From assembly GCF_023955655.1 (NCBI RefSeq), contig NZ_JAMXHT010000010.1, positions 87,005 through 151,004 on the forward strand: a DNA stretch of 64,000 nt, in the 5' to 3' direction. Origin of the DNA: Ralstonia soli (lineage in GTDB: Bacteria; Pseudomonadota; Gammaproteobacteria; Burkholderiales; Burkholderiaceae). A program made the translations under genes and the position numbers. Position 1 is the stretch's first letter; every line of letters starts with the position of its first letter. The notes beneath the pieces are model-generated. The model was not told the origin of the DNA. It saw only the letters and a list, made by a program, of their open reading frames with translations, and ran no database searches. Of this stretch, positions 37,879 to 46,385 are shown one piece after another.

Positions 37879-39093
37879 ATGACTGCTCCCGCTCCCGCAC
37901 GATCCCGCATGCCGGGCCCGATTCCTGGTTGGCTTCTACTGCTTGGCGCGCTGACCGCCATCGGCCCGCTGTCGGTCGACATGTACCTGCCGAGCCTGCC
38001 CACCATTGCGCGCGAGCTGAACACGTCGTCGGCCGCGGCTGGGGTCACGCTCACGGTGTTCCTGATCAGCCTGGCGATCGGCCAGCTCATCTACGGCCCG
38101 GCCAGTGACCGCTTCGGCCGCAAGCCGCCGCTCTATATCGGCTTGGCGATGTACGTGGCGGCGTCCATCGGCTGTGCGTTCGCCAAGGACGCCACCACGC
38201 TGGCCGTGCTGCGCGGCGTGCAGGGCTTTGGCGGGTGCGCGGGCATGGTCATCGCCCGCGCTGCGGTGCGCGATCGCATGGACCCGGCCGGCGCCGCGCA
38301 GGCGTATTCGACCCTGATGCTGGTGATGGGCGTGGCGCCCATCCTTGCGCCGATGATCGGCGGGGCCGTGCTGCAGTTCGCGTCGTGGCGCGTCATCTTT
38401 GCGCTGCTGACGGCGTTCGGGGTGGCATCGCTGGTGGCGGTGCATTACCTGATGCGCGAGTCGCTGGCGCCGGAGCAGGCGCGCAAGCTGGCCGTCAGCC
38501 ATGTGCTGCGCGACTACTGGGAACTGCTGCGTGATCACCATTACGCCGCCTACATGTGGTGCGGCGCGGTGTTCCTGTCAGGCATGTTTGCGTACATCAC
38601 GGTGTCGTCGTTCGTGCTGATCGACGGCTACGGGCTGACGCCGTCGCACTACGCATGGGTATTCGGCAGCAACGCGGCGGGGATGATCGCCGCCTCGCGT
38701 GTGAACGTGCGACTGGTGCGCAAGTATTCGCCGGTGCGCGTGCTTCGGCGGGCGCTGTGGGTGCCGGCCATTACCAGTGTGCTGGCCGCTGCGGCGGCGG
38801 CCGTTGGCTTTACGCCGCTGCCGCTCGTGCTGGCGGCGCTGTTCTGCTACATCGCGTCGATCGGCTGCATCTCGCCCAATACCGGCGCACTGGCGATGGC
38901 GGGGCAGGGCGCACGCGCAGGCACCGGCTCGGCGCTGATGGGCGCCATGCAATTCGGCCTTGGCATGGTGACGGGCACCGTGGTCGCCGCCATTGGCCAG
39001 AGCGCGCTGCCGCTGCTGGGCATGATGGCCGTTTGCGCCGTCGCCGCACTCGTTCTGGGCCTGCGCATCACGCGCGAAGAGCCGACGGCCTGA
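37879..39093 (+). CDS. Bcr/CflA family multidrug efflux MFS transporter
   Basis: This 404-residue membrane protein has twelve hydrophobic segments. The first is followed by SVDMYLPSLPTIARELNTS, the hallmark of the Bcr/CflA drug-resistance group, and the MFS loop motif GPASDRFGRKPPLY comes next. The start ATG at 37879 gives MTAPAPARSRM; an ATG at 37909 is a possible shorter start. The substrate is unknown; relatives export bicyclomycin, chloramphenicol or sulfathiazole. A terminator follows, so it appears monocistronic. Confidence 0.88.
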   Translation: MTAPAPARSRMPGPIPGWLLLLGALTAIGPLSVDMYLPSLPTIARELNTSSAAAGVTLTVFLISLAIGQLIYGPASDRFGRKPPLYIGLAMYVAASIGCAFAKDATTLAVLRGVQGFGGCAGMVIARAAVRDRMDPAGAAQAYSTLMLVMGVAPILAPMIGGAVLQFASWRVIFALLTAFGVASLVAVHYLMRESLAPEQARKLAVSHVLRDYWELLRDHHYAAYMWCGAVFLSGMFAYITVSSFVLIDGYGLTPSHYAWVFGSNAAGMIAASRVNVRLVRKYSPVRVLRRALWVPAITSVLAAAAAAVGFTPLPLVLAALFCYIASIGCISPNTGALAMAGQGARAGTGSALMGAMQFGLGMVTGTVVAAIGQSALPLLGMMAVCAVAALVLGLRITREEPTA

Positions 39094-39108
39094 TCCTCGG
39101 CTGCATAT

Positions 39109-39139
39109 CGGCGCTCGCGTTCTGTGGGCGCCGTCTTTT
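39109..39139 (+). terminator. Terminator after the Bcr/CflA gene
   Basis: CGGCGC (39109-39114) pairs with GCGCCG (39128-39133), followed by TCTTTT. The stem is short (6 bp) and the loop is 13 bases, so this is a moderate call. Confidence 0.55.
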
Positions 39140-39240
39140 AAATGTGAACCATGAATAACACGCCCGCCACGCGGAGCGTGTTCCGCGCCTATGATGAGTA
39201 CGGTTGGCCCGAACCTGTGCCGACACGGTCTCATCGGCTA

Positions 39241-39300
39241 AGGGTTACTTCTTATATAGAATTTATCGACGTTTTATTAACGTATCGCTTTCGTTTTCAC
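39241..39300 (+). promoter_or_regulatory. AT-rich promoter/operator region of the pxp operon
   Basis: This short stretch is far more AT-rich than its surroundings. It contains TATATAGAAT, a plausible -10, and a perfect inverted repeat ACGTT-N5-AACGT (39269-39283) that could be an operator. The -35 cannot be placed with confidence. It lies 60-120 bases before pxpB. Confidence 0.45.
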
Positions 39301-39359
39301 TCGCGCAGTGTTTTGCCTGGATCGTCCCGGCAAACGGCGCACACGAGACGGGGGTCAAG

Positions 39360-40007
39360 TTGCAGTGCACGATTCATCGGCTGGGCGAACTGGCGCTGTT
39401 ATGCGAAGTGCCGCCGCCGGCGACCCTGAATTGCCAGCAGCGCATCTGGGCCATGGCCTCGCGCGCGTCCAACTGGGCGGGCGTGGTCGACGTGGTGCCC
39501 GGGATGAACAACCTCACACTCGTGTTCGGCCCGCTGGCCGATGCGCAGCGCCTGGAAACCCAGCTGCGCGACGCCTGGGCAGAAAGCGAGGCCCTGGTGG
39601 CCGACGGCAAGCTCGTCGACATCGAAGTTGCTTATGGTGGTGACGAAGGCCCCGACCTGCGCGAAGTGGCCAGGCACACCGGGCTGACGCCGGCCGAAGT
39701 CGTGCGTCGCCATACCGCACCCGAATACATCGTCTATTTCCTGGGCTTCCAGCCGGGCTTTGCCTATATGGGCGGGCTCGACAAATCGCTCGCCACCCCG
39801 CGTCGGCCCGAGCCGCGCATGGCCGTGCCGGCCGGTTCGGTGGGCATCGGCGGCGAGCAGACCGGCATCTACCCGGCCGCGTCCCCCGGCGGCTGGCAAC
39901 TGCTGGGCCGCACCGACGCGGCGCTGTTCATGCCGCAGCGCAATCCCCCCGCGCTCCTGGCGCCGGGAGACCGCATTCGCTTCGTCGCCTCGAAGGTGCG
40001 CGCATGA
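39360..40007 (+). CDS. pxpB: 5-oxoprolinase subunit PxpB (KipI-like)
   Basis: The 215-residue protein is one of three subunits of the prokaryotic ATP-dependent 5-oxoprolinase, which opens 5-oxoproline to glutamate. The family signature VVPGMNNLTLVF and the later YFLGFQPGFAYMGGL, GIGGEQTGIYPAASPGGWQLLGRT are clear. The start chosen is a TTG at 39360 (MQCTIHRLGELALL), which gives the family length and has GGGGG upstream. The open frame extends further 5' through the promoter-like region and is not used. The stop overlaps pxpC by four bases. Confidence 0.9.
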   Translation: MQCTIHRLGELALLCEVPPPATLNCQQRIWAMASRASNWAGVVDVVPGMNNLTLVFGPLADAQRLETQLRDAWAESEALVADGKLVDIEVAYGGDEGPDLREVARHTGLTPAEVVRRHTAPEYIVYFLGFQPGFAYMGGLDKSLATPRRPEPRMAVPAGSVGIGGEQTGIYPAASPGGWQLLGRTDAALFMPQRNPPALLAPGDRIRFVASKVRA

Positions 40008-41065
40008 GTTCCAAGCTCCAACCCATGATCGAGATCGTGCGGGCCGGCGTGCTGGCCTCCGTGCAAGACCTTGGCCGTACCGGCTATCGGCGCTTTGGCG
40101 TGTGCACGTCGGGCGCGCTGGACCCGCTGTCGCTGTATGTGGGCAACCGCCTGGTCGGCAACCGCAGTGATGCGGCGGGCATCGAGTTCACGCTGGGCAA
40201 CGCGACGCTGCGCTTTCATGCGAACGGCCTGATCGCACTGACCGGCGCCGATTGCCGTGCGACGCTCGATGGCCAGGCGGTGCATGCCTGGCGCGCCGTT
40301 CCTGTGCAGCGGGGCCAGACGCTGACCTTGCGCGTGGCGCAGGGCGGCGTGCGCGCATACCTGTGCGTGGCCGGCGGCATCGATGTGCCGGAGATGATGG
40401 GCTCGCGCAGCACGGATCTGAAGGCCGGCTTCGGCGGCTTCGAAGGGCGCCCGCTGAAAGACGGCGACAAGCTGCCCGTGCTGCCCGCCGATACCACCTA
40501 TGCCCCCGACATCAGCGGCGATGCCGTCGCGGTGAAGGCCGCACGCTGGACGTTCGACCGTGAGCGCGATCACACACCGGTCATGCGTGTGCTGCCCGGT
40601 CCGGAATACGACGACTTCGTCGCCGACGCGCAAGCCGCGTTCTGGGAATCGGACTGGACGCTTACCCCCAACAGCAACCGCATGGGCTTCCGCCTGCAGG
40701 GGCCGGAGCTCACGCGCAAGAAACAGCGCAGCGCAGATCTGCTCTCGCATGGCGTGGTGCCGGGCGTGATCCAGGTGCCGCCGTCGGGCCAGCCCATTGT
40801 GCTGATGGCCGACGCGCAGACCACCGGCGGCTACCCGAAGATCGGCACCGTCATCCTGGCCGACCAATGGCGACTGGCGCAGATTCCACTCGGCACGCGG
40901 GTGCGCTTCGAGCGCGTGACGCTGGAGGAGGCCGAGGCCGCCCGCGCCGACGTGGCACGTTATCTGCAACAAATCGAAACCGCGCTGGATTGGCAGCGCC
41001 AGGGCATTCTCTCGACCGCGCGGCGCACCGCGCGCACGCAACTCAACGCGCGACCGAACGCCTGA
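40004..41065 (+). CDS. pxpC: 5-oxoprolinase subunit PxpC (KipA-like)
   Basis: This 353-residue subunit pairs with PxpB; in other bacteria the two occur as separate genes or as one fused biotin-dependent-carboxylase-like protein. The start of the domain, VRAGVLASVQDLGRTGYRRFGV, and the conserved TPNSNRMGFRLQGPEL and SHGVVPGVIQVPPSGQPIVLMADAQTTGGYPKIG segments are present. Its ATG lies in the ATGA overlap with pxpB, and pxpA follows after 18 bases. Confidence 0.93.
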   Translation: MSSKLQPMIEIVRAGVLASVQDLGRTGYRRFGVCTSGALDPLSLYVGNRLVGNRSDAAGIEFTLGNATLRFHANGLIALTGADCRATLDGQAVHAWRAVPVQRGQTLTLRVAQGGVRAYLCVAGGIDVPEMMGSRSTDLKAGFGGFEGRPLKDGDKLPVLPADTTYAPDISGDAVAVKAARWTFDRERDHTPVMRVLPGPEYDDFVADAQAAFWESDWTLTPNSNRMGFRLQGPELTRKKQRSADLLSHGVVPGVIQVPPSGQPIVLMADAQTTGGYPKIGTVILADQWRLAQIPLGTRVRFERVTLEEAEAARADVARYLQQIETALDWQRQGILSTARRTARTQLNARPNA

Positions 41066-41083
41066 AGCACCGGACTCAACATC

Positions 41084-41827
41084 ATGACCACGATTGATCT
41101 GAACGCGGACCTTGGCGAAGGCTGCGATACCGACGAGGCGCTGCTCGCGCTGGTGAGTTCGGCCAACATCGCTTGCGGCTGGCACGCCGGCGACGTCAAC
41201 ACGATGCGCCAGACCGTCGGCTGGGCGCTGCGCCAGGGCGTGTCGATCGGCGCGCATCCGAGCTTTCCCGATCGAGAAAACTTCGGCCGCACCGAGATGC
41301 ACCTGCCGCCCGACGAGATCTACGCCGGCGTGCTGTTCCAGATCGGCGGCCTGTCGGCCATCGTGCGTGCGCAGGGCGGCAAGCTGTCCCACGTGAAGGC
41401 GCATGGCGCGCTGTACAACCAGGCCTCGCGTGACCGGCCGCTGGCCATGGCCATCGTGCGCGCCATTCGCGATTTCGATCCGTCGCTCACGGTGTTCGGC
41501 CTGGCCGGCGGCGAACTCGTCAAGGCGGCGCGCGAATTGGGCCTGTCGGCCAAGGAAGAGGTCTTCGCCGATCGGGGCTACAACGCGGACGGCTCGCTCG
41601 TTAAACGCGGTACGCCCGGCGCCCTGATCGACAGCGAAGAGGCGGCGCTCGACCAGACGCTGACGATGGTGCGCGAACAGCGTGTGAAGGCCATCGACGG
41701 CACGTGGGTGCCGATCCACGCGGAAACGGTTTGTCTGCACGGCGACGGCGCGCATGCGCTGGCGTTTGCGCGACGCATTCGGGAACGGCTGGGCAGCGAA
41801 GGCATCGCTGTTCGTGCCGGCACCTGA
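41084..41827 (+). CDS. pxpA: 5-oxoprolinase subunit PxpA (LamB/YcsF family)
   Basis: The 247-residue protein is the LamB/YcsF subunit, a polysaccharide-deacetylase-like fold that completes 5-oxoprolinase with PxpB and PxpC. The N-terminus [30 protein letters not shown] and [10 protein letters not shown] match the family closely. It starts 18 bases after pxpC, so the pxpBCA order is an operon. A weak terminator follows, then the DUF969/DUF979 genes, which probably belong to the same physiological unit. Confidence 0.95.
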   Translation: MTTIDLNADLGEGCDTDEALLALVSSANIACGWHAGDVNTMRQTVGWALRQGVSIGAHPSFPDRENFGRTEMHLPPDEIYAGVLFQIGGLSAIVRAQGGKLSHVKAHGALYNQASRDRPLAMAIVRAIRDFDPSLTVFGLAGGELVKAARELGLSAKEEVFADRGYNADGSLVKRGTPGALIDSEEAALDQTLTMVREQRVKAIDGTWVPIHAETVCLHGDGAHALAFARRIRERLGSEGIAVRAGT

Positions 41828-41836
41828 GCCACGACG

Positions 41837-41862
41837 GCCTCGTCTTTCCGGCGGGGCTTTTT
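41837..41862 (+). terminator. Weak terminator between pxpA and the DUF969 gene
   Basis: GCCTCG (41837-41842) and CGGGGC (41852-41857), with one G-T wobble, form a 6-bp stem followed by five Ts. It could be an attenuator rather than a full stop, allowing some read-through to the transporter-like genes. Confidence 0.5.
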
Positions 41863-41886
41863 CATAACCTTGGGGGGAAGCACCAC

Positions 41887-42618
41887 ATGAGTACGGCAGT
41901 CAATCTGTGGCCATTGATCGGGGTGGCCATCATCGTCGTAGGGTTCGTCCTGCGATTCAATCCACTGCTGGTGGTGACCGTGGCCGGGCTGGCAACGGGG
42001 CTGTCTGTCGGCATGGACCCTGGCACGCTGCTGGAAACCTTCGGCGAGAAGTTCATCAACAGCCGGTCGCTGGCGGTCTACGTGCTGATTCTGCCGATCA
42101 TCGGCCTGCTGGAAAGCTACGGTTTGAAAGAGCGCGCGCAAGACTGGATCTCCAGCCTGGCGAGTGCAACCTCCGCCCGCATCCTGATGCTGTATTTCGT
42201 GCTGCGGCAAGGGCTGGGCGCACTCGGCCTGACCTACATCGGCGGTCATGCGCAAACCGTGCGGCCATTGCTGGCGCCCATGGTGGAAGGTGCGGCTGCT
42301 GCACGCCACGGCGACCTCCCACAGCACATCCGCGACAAGCTCCGGGCGCACTCTGCAGCCTGCGACAACATCGCGATCTTCTTCGGTGAAGACATCTTTA
42401 TCGCCTTTGGCGCGGTGCTGCTGATGGATGCCTTCCTCAAGGAAAACGGCATCGCTGGCGTTGAGCCCCTGCAACTTGGCCTGTGGGCGATTCCCACCGC
42501 CATTTGCGCGCTCGTCATCCACATGTTCCGCCTGGTACGGCTCGATGCCAGCATCCAGCGCGATGTCGATGCATGGAAGCAAGCCAATCCCTCCAAGACG
42601 AATGAGGTGACAGCATGA
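41887..42618 (+). CDS. DUF969 membrane protein, candidate 5-oxoproline transporter subunit
   Basis: The 243-residue protein has about six hydrophobic segments and matches the DUF969 family. The start ATG at 41887 follows GGGGGGAAG. It overlaps the DUF979 gene by four bases. DUF969 and DUF979 proteins are regularly encoded side by side and near pyroglutamyl-peptidase or 5-oxoprolinase genes, so they may form a two-part carrier for 5-oxoproline or related compounds. That role is inferred from context only. Confidence 0.87.
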   Translation: MSTAVNLWPLIGVAIIVVGFVLRFNPLLVVTVAGLATGLSVGMDPGTLLETFGEKFINSRSLAVYVLILPIIGLLESYGLKERAQDWISSLASATSARILMLYFVLRQGLGALGLTYIGGHAQTVRPLLAPMVEGAAAARHGDLPQHIRDKLRAHSAACDNIAIFFGEDIFIAFGAVLLMDAFLKENGIAGVEPLQLGLWAIPTAICALVIHMFRLVRLDASIQRDVDAWKQANPSKTNEVTA

Positions 42619-43607
42619 CCACACTGCTAACCATTAACAGCGTTTTCTATCTGATCGGCTTTATCGTGATGCTGCTGGTCGGCATGACGCTGCGAGACAA
42701 GGGCAACCCCAAGCGCCTGACCACAGCCTTGTTCTGGTTCCTGTTCGGCTTTGTATTCCTGTTCAGCGATCTGCTCGTTTCCACGCTCGGCAAGCCGATG
42801 GCGTATCGCATCGTTGGTGTGATCGTCGTCCTGATCTCGCTGATCGCGGGGGCAGGGTTGCTGTCGATCGGCTCGTACAGGCAGAGCACCCCGGAACAAC
42901 GCCATGCCTCTGCCAACAAGCTGCGCAACAAGTTGTTTGTGCCTGCGCTGCTGATCCCGGTCATCACGGTGCTCTGCACGCTGTTTCTGAAGGGTGTTGC
43001 CGTGGGCGGCGTCTACATTCTGGATCAGAAGCAACTGACGTTGGCCGCGCTGTGCGTGAGCTGTGTGTGCGCACTCCTGGTCGGCTGGGCGCTGACCGGC
43101 GGCTCGCCGCTGCATGCGGTGCGTGAGTCGCGGCGTCTGCTGGATTCGATCGGCTGGGCAGCGGTGCTGCCGCAGATGCTGGCGATGCTGGGTGGCGTGT
43201 TCGTGGCGGCCCAGACGGGTAAATCGGTGAAGGACATCGTGAGCCTGTTCGCCGATCCGAATAACCGCTTCCTGCTGGTGGTGATCTACTGCGTGGGCAT
43301 GGCGCTGTTCACCATGATCATGGGCAATGCGTTTGCGGCGTTCCCGGTGCTGACGGCCGGTATCGCGCTGCCGCTGCTGGTGGTTGGCCAGCACGCTGAT
43401 CCTGCCCCGCTGGTGACCATCGGTATGCTGGCCGGCTATTGCGGGACGTTGATGACGCCCATGGGCGCCAACTACAACATCGTGCCGGCGGCACTGCTGG
43501 AGTTGAAGGACAAATATCTCGTCATCAAGACGCAGATTCCCACCGCGCTGGTGCTGCTCAGCGCCAACATCCTGCTGATGTATTTCCTGATCTTCCGCCA
43601 TAGCTAA
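42615..43607 (+). CDS. DUF979 membrane protein, candidate 5-oxoproline transporter subunit
   Basis: This 330-residue protein has about nine to ten hydrophobic segments and belongs to the DUF979 family. Conserved-looking polar stretches inside the membrane region include MIMGNAFAAFPVLTAGI and GMLAGYCGTLMTPMGANYN, which resemble substrate loops of ion-coupled carriers. It starts within the ATGA at the end of the DUF969 gene and stops two bases before the DUF2891 gene. No transport data can be drawn from the sequence itself. Confidence 0.87.
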   Translation: MTTLLTINSVFYLIGFIVMLLVGMTLRDKGNPKRLTTALFWFLFGFVFLFSDLLVSTLGKPMAYRIVGVIVVLISLIAGAGLLSIGSYRQSTPEQRHASANKLRNKLFVPALLIPVITVLCTLFLKGVAVGGVYILDQKQLTLAALCVSCVCALLVGWALTGGSPLHAVRESRRLLDSIGWAAVLPQMLAMLGGVFVAAQTGKSVKDIVSLFADPNNRFLLVVIYCVGMALFTMIMGNAFAAFPVLTAGIALPLLVVGQHADPAPLVTIGMLAGYCGTLMTPMGANYNIVPAALLELKDKYLVIKTQIPTALVLLSANILLMYFLIFRHS

Positions 43608-43609
43608 CC

Positions 43610-44620
43610 ATGCAACTTACCGTCGATCAGGCCGCGGCCTTTGCCGCGTTGCCGTTGCGCTCGCTGCGCCACGAATATCCGAACCACATCATGCATGTCC
43701 TGAATGGGCCGCAAGATGTGCTGTCACCGCGCGCCATGCACCCGGTGTTCTACGGTTGCTACGACTGGCATTCCGCCGTGCACGGGTATTGGCTGCTGGC
43801 GCGCTGTGCGAGGCTGTACCCGTCGTTGCCGCAACAGGACGCCATTACGGCGCTGTTTGACGAGCACTTCACTGTCGAGAACATGCAGCAGGAGTGCGCG
43901 TATTTCCAGACGCCCGGGCGCACGTCGTTTGAGCGCCCATATGGGTTCGCCTGGATCGTGGCATTGGCCCAGGAGCTGGACGTTTGGCAGCATCCCAAGG
44001 CGAAGACGTGGCTGGCAGCCATGGAACCGCTGACGGTGGAAATTCGCAGCCGCATCTTCAGCTACTTCACCAAGCTGAGCTACCCGATCCGCGTTGGCAC
44101 GCATTACAACAGCGCCTTCTCCTTGAAGCTGATTCTGGATTTCGCCCGCCATCGCAGGGACGTGGAGCTGGAGGACCTGGTGGTGTCCGCTTCCCGCCGC
44201 TACTACCTGAATGACACCGACTATCCGGCGCACTACGAGCCCGGCGGCGACGAGTTCCTCTCAGCAGCGCTGACGGAAGCCTTGTTGATGTCGGACGTGC
44301 TTGGCCCCGATGCGTTTCCTGGCTGGTTCGCCGAGTATTTGCCGGCGCCTGGAGATATCCGTTGCCTGATGACTCCCGCCGATGTCAGCGACCACAGCGA
44401 CCCCAAGATCGCGCACCTGAACGGCCTGAACCTGAGCCGGGCATGGTGCATGAAGCGGGTTGCTCGGCGTCTTCCGAAAGAGGCGCCAGCCAGCGCTGTG
44501 CTGGAAGCGGCAGCACAACGCCATATCGAGGCCGGCCTGCCGAACGTGGTCAGTGGGGAATATGCGGGTGAGCACTGGTTGGCAACCTTCGCCATGCTGG
44601 CGTTGGAGCCGGTTCATTGA
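43610..44620 (+). CDS. DUF2891 family protein
   Basis: The 336-residue protein is soluble and matches the DUF2891 family of unknown function. It is rich in aromatic and histidine residues in a repetitive helical pattern (DWHSAVHGYWLLARCARLYP, GRTSFERPYGFAWIVAL, THYNSAFSLKLILDFAR), which suggests an alpha/alpha barrel like those of some glycan-active or peptide-modifying enzymes. It starts two bases after the DUF979 stop and is followed by pcp, so it belongs to the 5-oxoproline module. Its reaction is unknown. Confidence 0.85.
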   Translation: MQLTVDQAAAFAALPLRSLRHEYPNHIMHVLNGPQDVLSPRAMHPVFYGCYDWHSAVHGYWLLARCARLYPSLPQQDAITALFDEHFTVENMQQECAYFQTPGRTSFERPYGFAWIVALAQELDVWQHPKAKTWLAAMEPLTVEIRSRIFSYFTKLSYPIRVGTHYNSAFSLKLILDFARHRRDVELEDLVVSASRRYYLNDTDYPAHYEPGGDEFLSAALTEALLMSDVLGPDAFPGWFAEYLPAPGDIRCLMTPADVSDHSDPKIAHLNGLNLSRAWCMKRVARRLPKEAPASAVLEAAAQRHIEAGLPNVVSGEYAGEHWLATFAMLALEPVH

Positions 44621-44633
44621 GAAGGAGCTCCCC

Positions 44634-44720
44634 ATGACAGTATCCAGTGGGTCACGTATACGCGCGACGGGCAGTCGATTTCAACATCGCGCACGCTGCG
44701 CTGCTGGAGCAGTCCGATAA
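44634..44720 (+). CDS. Possible 28-residue ORF between the DUF2891 gene and pcp
   Basis: An ATG at 44634 has AAGGAG eight bases upstream and opens a 28-codon frame (MTVSSGSRIRATGSRFQHRA...) ending in TAA at 44718-44720. It resembles no family known to me. It could be a leader peptide, a remnant or chance. The ribosome-binding site is the only support. Confidence 0.2.
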   Translation: MTVSSGSRIRATGSRFQHRARCAAGAVR

Positions 44721-44858
44721 GGACGATTGCGTCGGGGGCGCGTGCGCTGTGCGCTGCGCCGGTTCGTGTCCTACCGGCGCACGCCACCGCGCGTGGCGGC
44801 ATCAGGTTCTCAGGACGCTTTTGATCGATATGTTTGCCGCTGTTTGCAGGAGAACGCC

Positions 44859-45506
44859 ATGCCAACCGTCCTCGTCACCGGTTTCGATCCATTCGAGAAC
44901 GAGCCCATCAACCCGTCATGGGAAGCCGTGCGTACCCTTGATGGCCAGGGGATCGGCGGCGCCGATATCATCGCGCGCCAGTTGCCAACCATCTTCGGCG
45001 AATCGAACAAGGTGCTCGGCAAATTGCTGCAGACGCTGCACCCCGATGTGGTGATTGCCGTGGGGCAGGCCGGCGGCCGCTCCGAAATGGCCATCGAGCG
45101 CATCGCCATCAATGTGGACGACGCGCGCATTGCCGACAACGCGGGCAAACAGCCCATCGACGTCGCCATCGCGAGCGATGGGCCGGCCGCGTATTTTTCA
45201 ACGCTGCCGATCAAGGCCATCGTGCGTGAGCTGCGAGCCGGTGGTGTGCCCGCCTCGGTGTCGCAAACGGCGGGGACGTTCGTCTGCAACCACGTCTTCT
45301 ATGGGCTGATGCACGCCATTGCCCGCCACAAGCTGCTGACGCGCGGTGGTTTCATCCACATCCCGTATCTGCCGTCACAGGCGGCCAGGCACCCGGGGCA
45401 GCCGAGCATGGCGCACGACACCATCGTCGCCGGCCTGCGCATCGCCATCGAGACGACGCTGCGCACGCTGCACGATGTACGTGAAACGGGCGGCCAACTG
45501 CACTAG
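44859..45506 (+). CDS. pcp: Pyrrolidone-carboxylate (pyroglutamyl) peptidase
   Basis: The 215-residue cysteine peptidase removes N-terminal pyroglutamate from peptides. The catalytic triad is intact at the canonical numbers: E80 (MAIERIAIN), C143 (AGTFVCNHVFYG) and H167 (FIHIPYLP). The start ATG at 44859 has GGAG upstream. The released 5-oxoproline is the substrate of PxpABC encoded upstream, so the genes form a short pathway from pyroglutamyl peptides to glutamate. A 238-base gap separates it from the DUF2891 gene and may hold its own promoter. Confidence 0.95.
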   Translation: MPTVLVTGFDPFENEPINPSWEAVRTLDGQGIGGADIIARQLPTIFGESNKVLGKLLQTLHPDVVIAVGQAGGRSEMAIERIAINVDDARIADNAGKQPIDVAIASDGPAAYFSTLPIKAIVRELRAGGVPASVSQTAGTFVCNHVFYGLMHAIARHKLLTRGGFIHIPYLPSQAARHPGQPSMAHDTIVAGLRIAIETTLRTLHDVRETGGQLH

Positions 45507-45551
45507 GCAGCCGCCGCCCGTCTGAGGGGATGTGGTGGGGTACGCCTCGGA

Positions 45552-46196
45552 TCAGTCCGTCAGGCGCGTGTGGCGCTGCAGCTCGATGCGCACCGACGTG
45601 CCGGGGGCGACGTACCCGGAAGTGATGGGCGCCGTGTCGGCCATCGCGCGATAGGTTTCGATGGCCGTCGGTTTCGCACGGACCGGTGCCGCCGGTCGAG
45701 CAGGCGGCTTGGGTGCGGCCGCGCGGCCGATGGCGCGTGCAGATGTCCGCGGCTTAACCGTTTTAACTGCTGCCTGTGCGACAACATGCGCCGCTGTGGC
45801 AACTGCGGGGCCGCCCTCGTCTACCGGATCGGCGGACTGTACTGCCGTTGTCGGAAGGCGCTCCGGCGCAGCGATCGGCGCGGGCGGCTGCGAGATGGCA
45901 GCCAAGGTGGCCTGATCGAAGTGCGAGACCGGCTGCCGATGCTGCCCTGTATGCCAGCCCGTCAGCGCTGCCACCACCGTGCATGCCGCGCCGATCGCCA
46001 GCACGGTCAAGCGCCGCCGCCATCGCACGTGTCGTCCGGCGTCGCTCTGCATCTGCGGCTGCGGACCCTCAGACGTGCTGGCCAGGGCGCCCTTGATTGC
46101 CCGTACGGCGTCGCGCGGCGTCCCAAAGGGCGGCGGCACGCGCACGAAGCCCGGTAGCCCCAGGTGTCCGTCGATGATGAAGTTGAGGGAATCCAA
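45552..46196 (-). CDS. Hypothetical single-pass membrane protein
   Basis: I do not recognise this 214-residue protein. A 90-residue cytoplasmic part includes MDSLNFIIDGHLGLPGFVRVPPPFG. A basic patch (RWRRR) precedes one membrane segment (LTVLAIGAACTVVAALTG), followed by an Ala/Pro-rich periplasmic region and a C-terminus with GYVAPGTSVRIELQRHTRL. The start chosen is a TTG at 46196 because GGAG lies six bases upstream; the frame is open a further 19 codons to 46253. The build suggests an envelope or anti-sigma-like protein, but that is a guess. Codon use looks like its neighbours. Confidence 0.55.
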   Translation of the reverse strand: MDSLNFIIDGHLGLPGFVRVPPPFGTPRDAVRAIKGALASTSEGPQPQMQSDAGRHVRWRRRLTVLAIGAACTVVAALTGWHTGQHRQPVSHFDQATLAAISQPPAPIAAPERLPTTAVQSADPVDEGGPAVATAAHVVAQAAVKTVKPRTSARAIGRAAAPKPPARPAAPVRAKPTAIETYRAMADTAPITSGYVAPGTSVRIELQRHTRLTD

Positions 46197-46385
46197 ATCC
46201 GTCTCCGCTGATGGCTGCAGAGGGCGCGCAGGCCACTTGCAGGAACAGCGCAAATGCTAGGAGTCGGTGGAAAGACCGTCGATCAGACAACTCCGAAATC
46301 CGTGGAGAAATGTGTCGAACACGGTTGACCGCCAGCCTGCCGTCCATGCGGCAAGCCGGGGAAGGGCAATGCAGCGGGAAGAGAC

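Noticed and set aside
39869..41755. 628-codon minus-strand frame antisense to the pxp genes
   Set aside because: It covers parts of three well-supported genes on the other strand and has no domain of its own.
44614..44865. 83-codon minus-strand ORF in the gap before pcp
   Set aside because: It has no good ribosome-binding site, no homology that I recognise and overlaps the promoter region of pcp.
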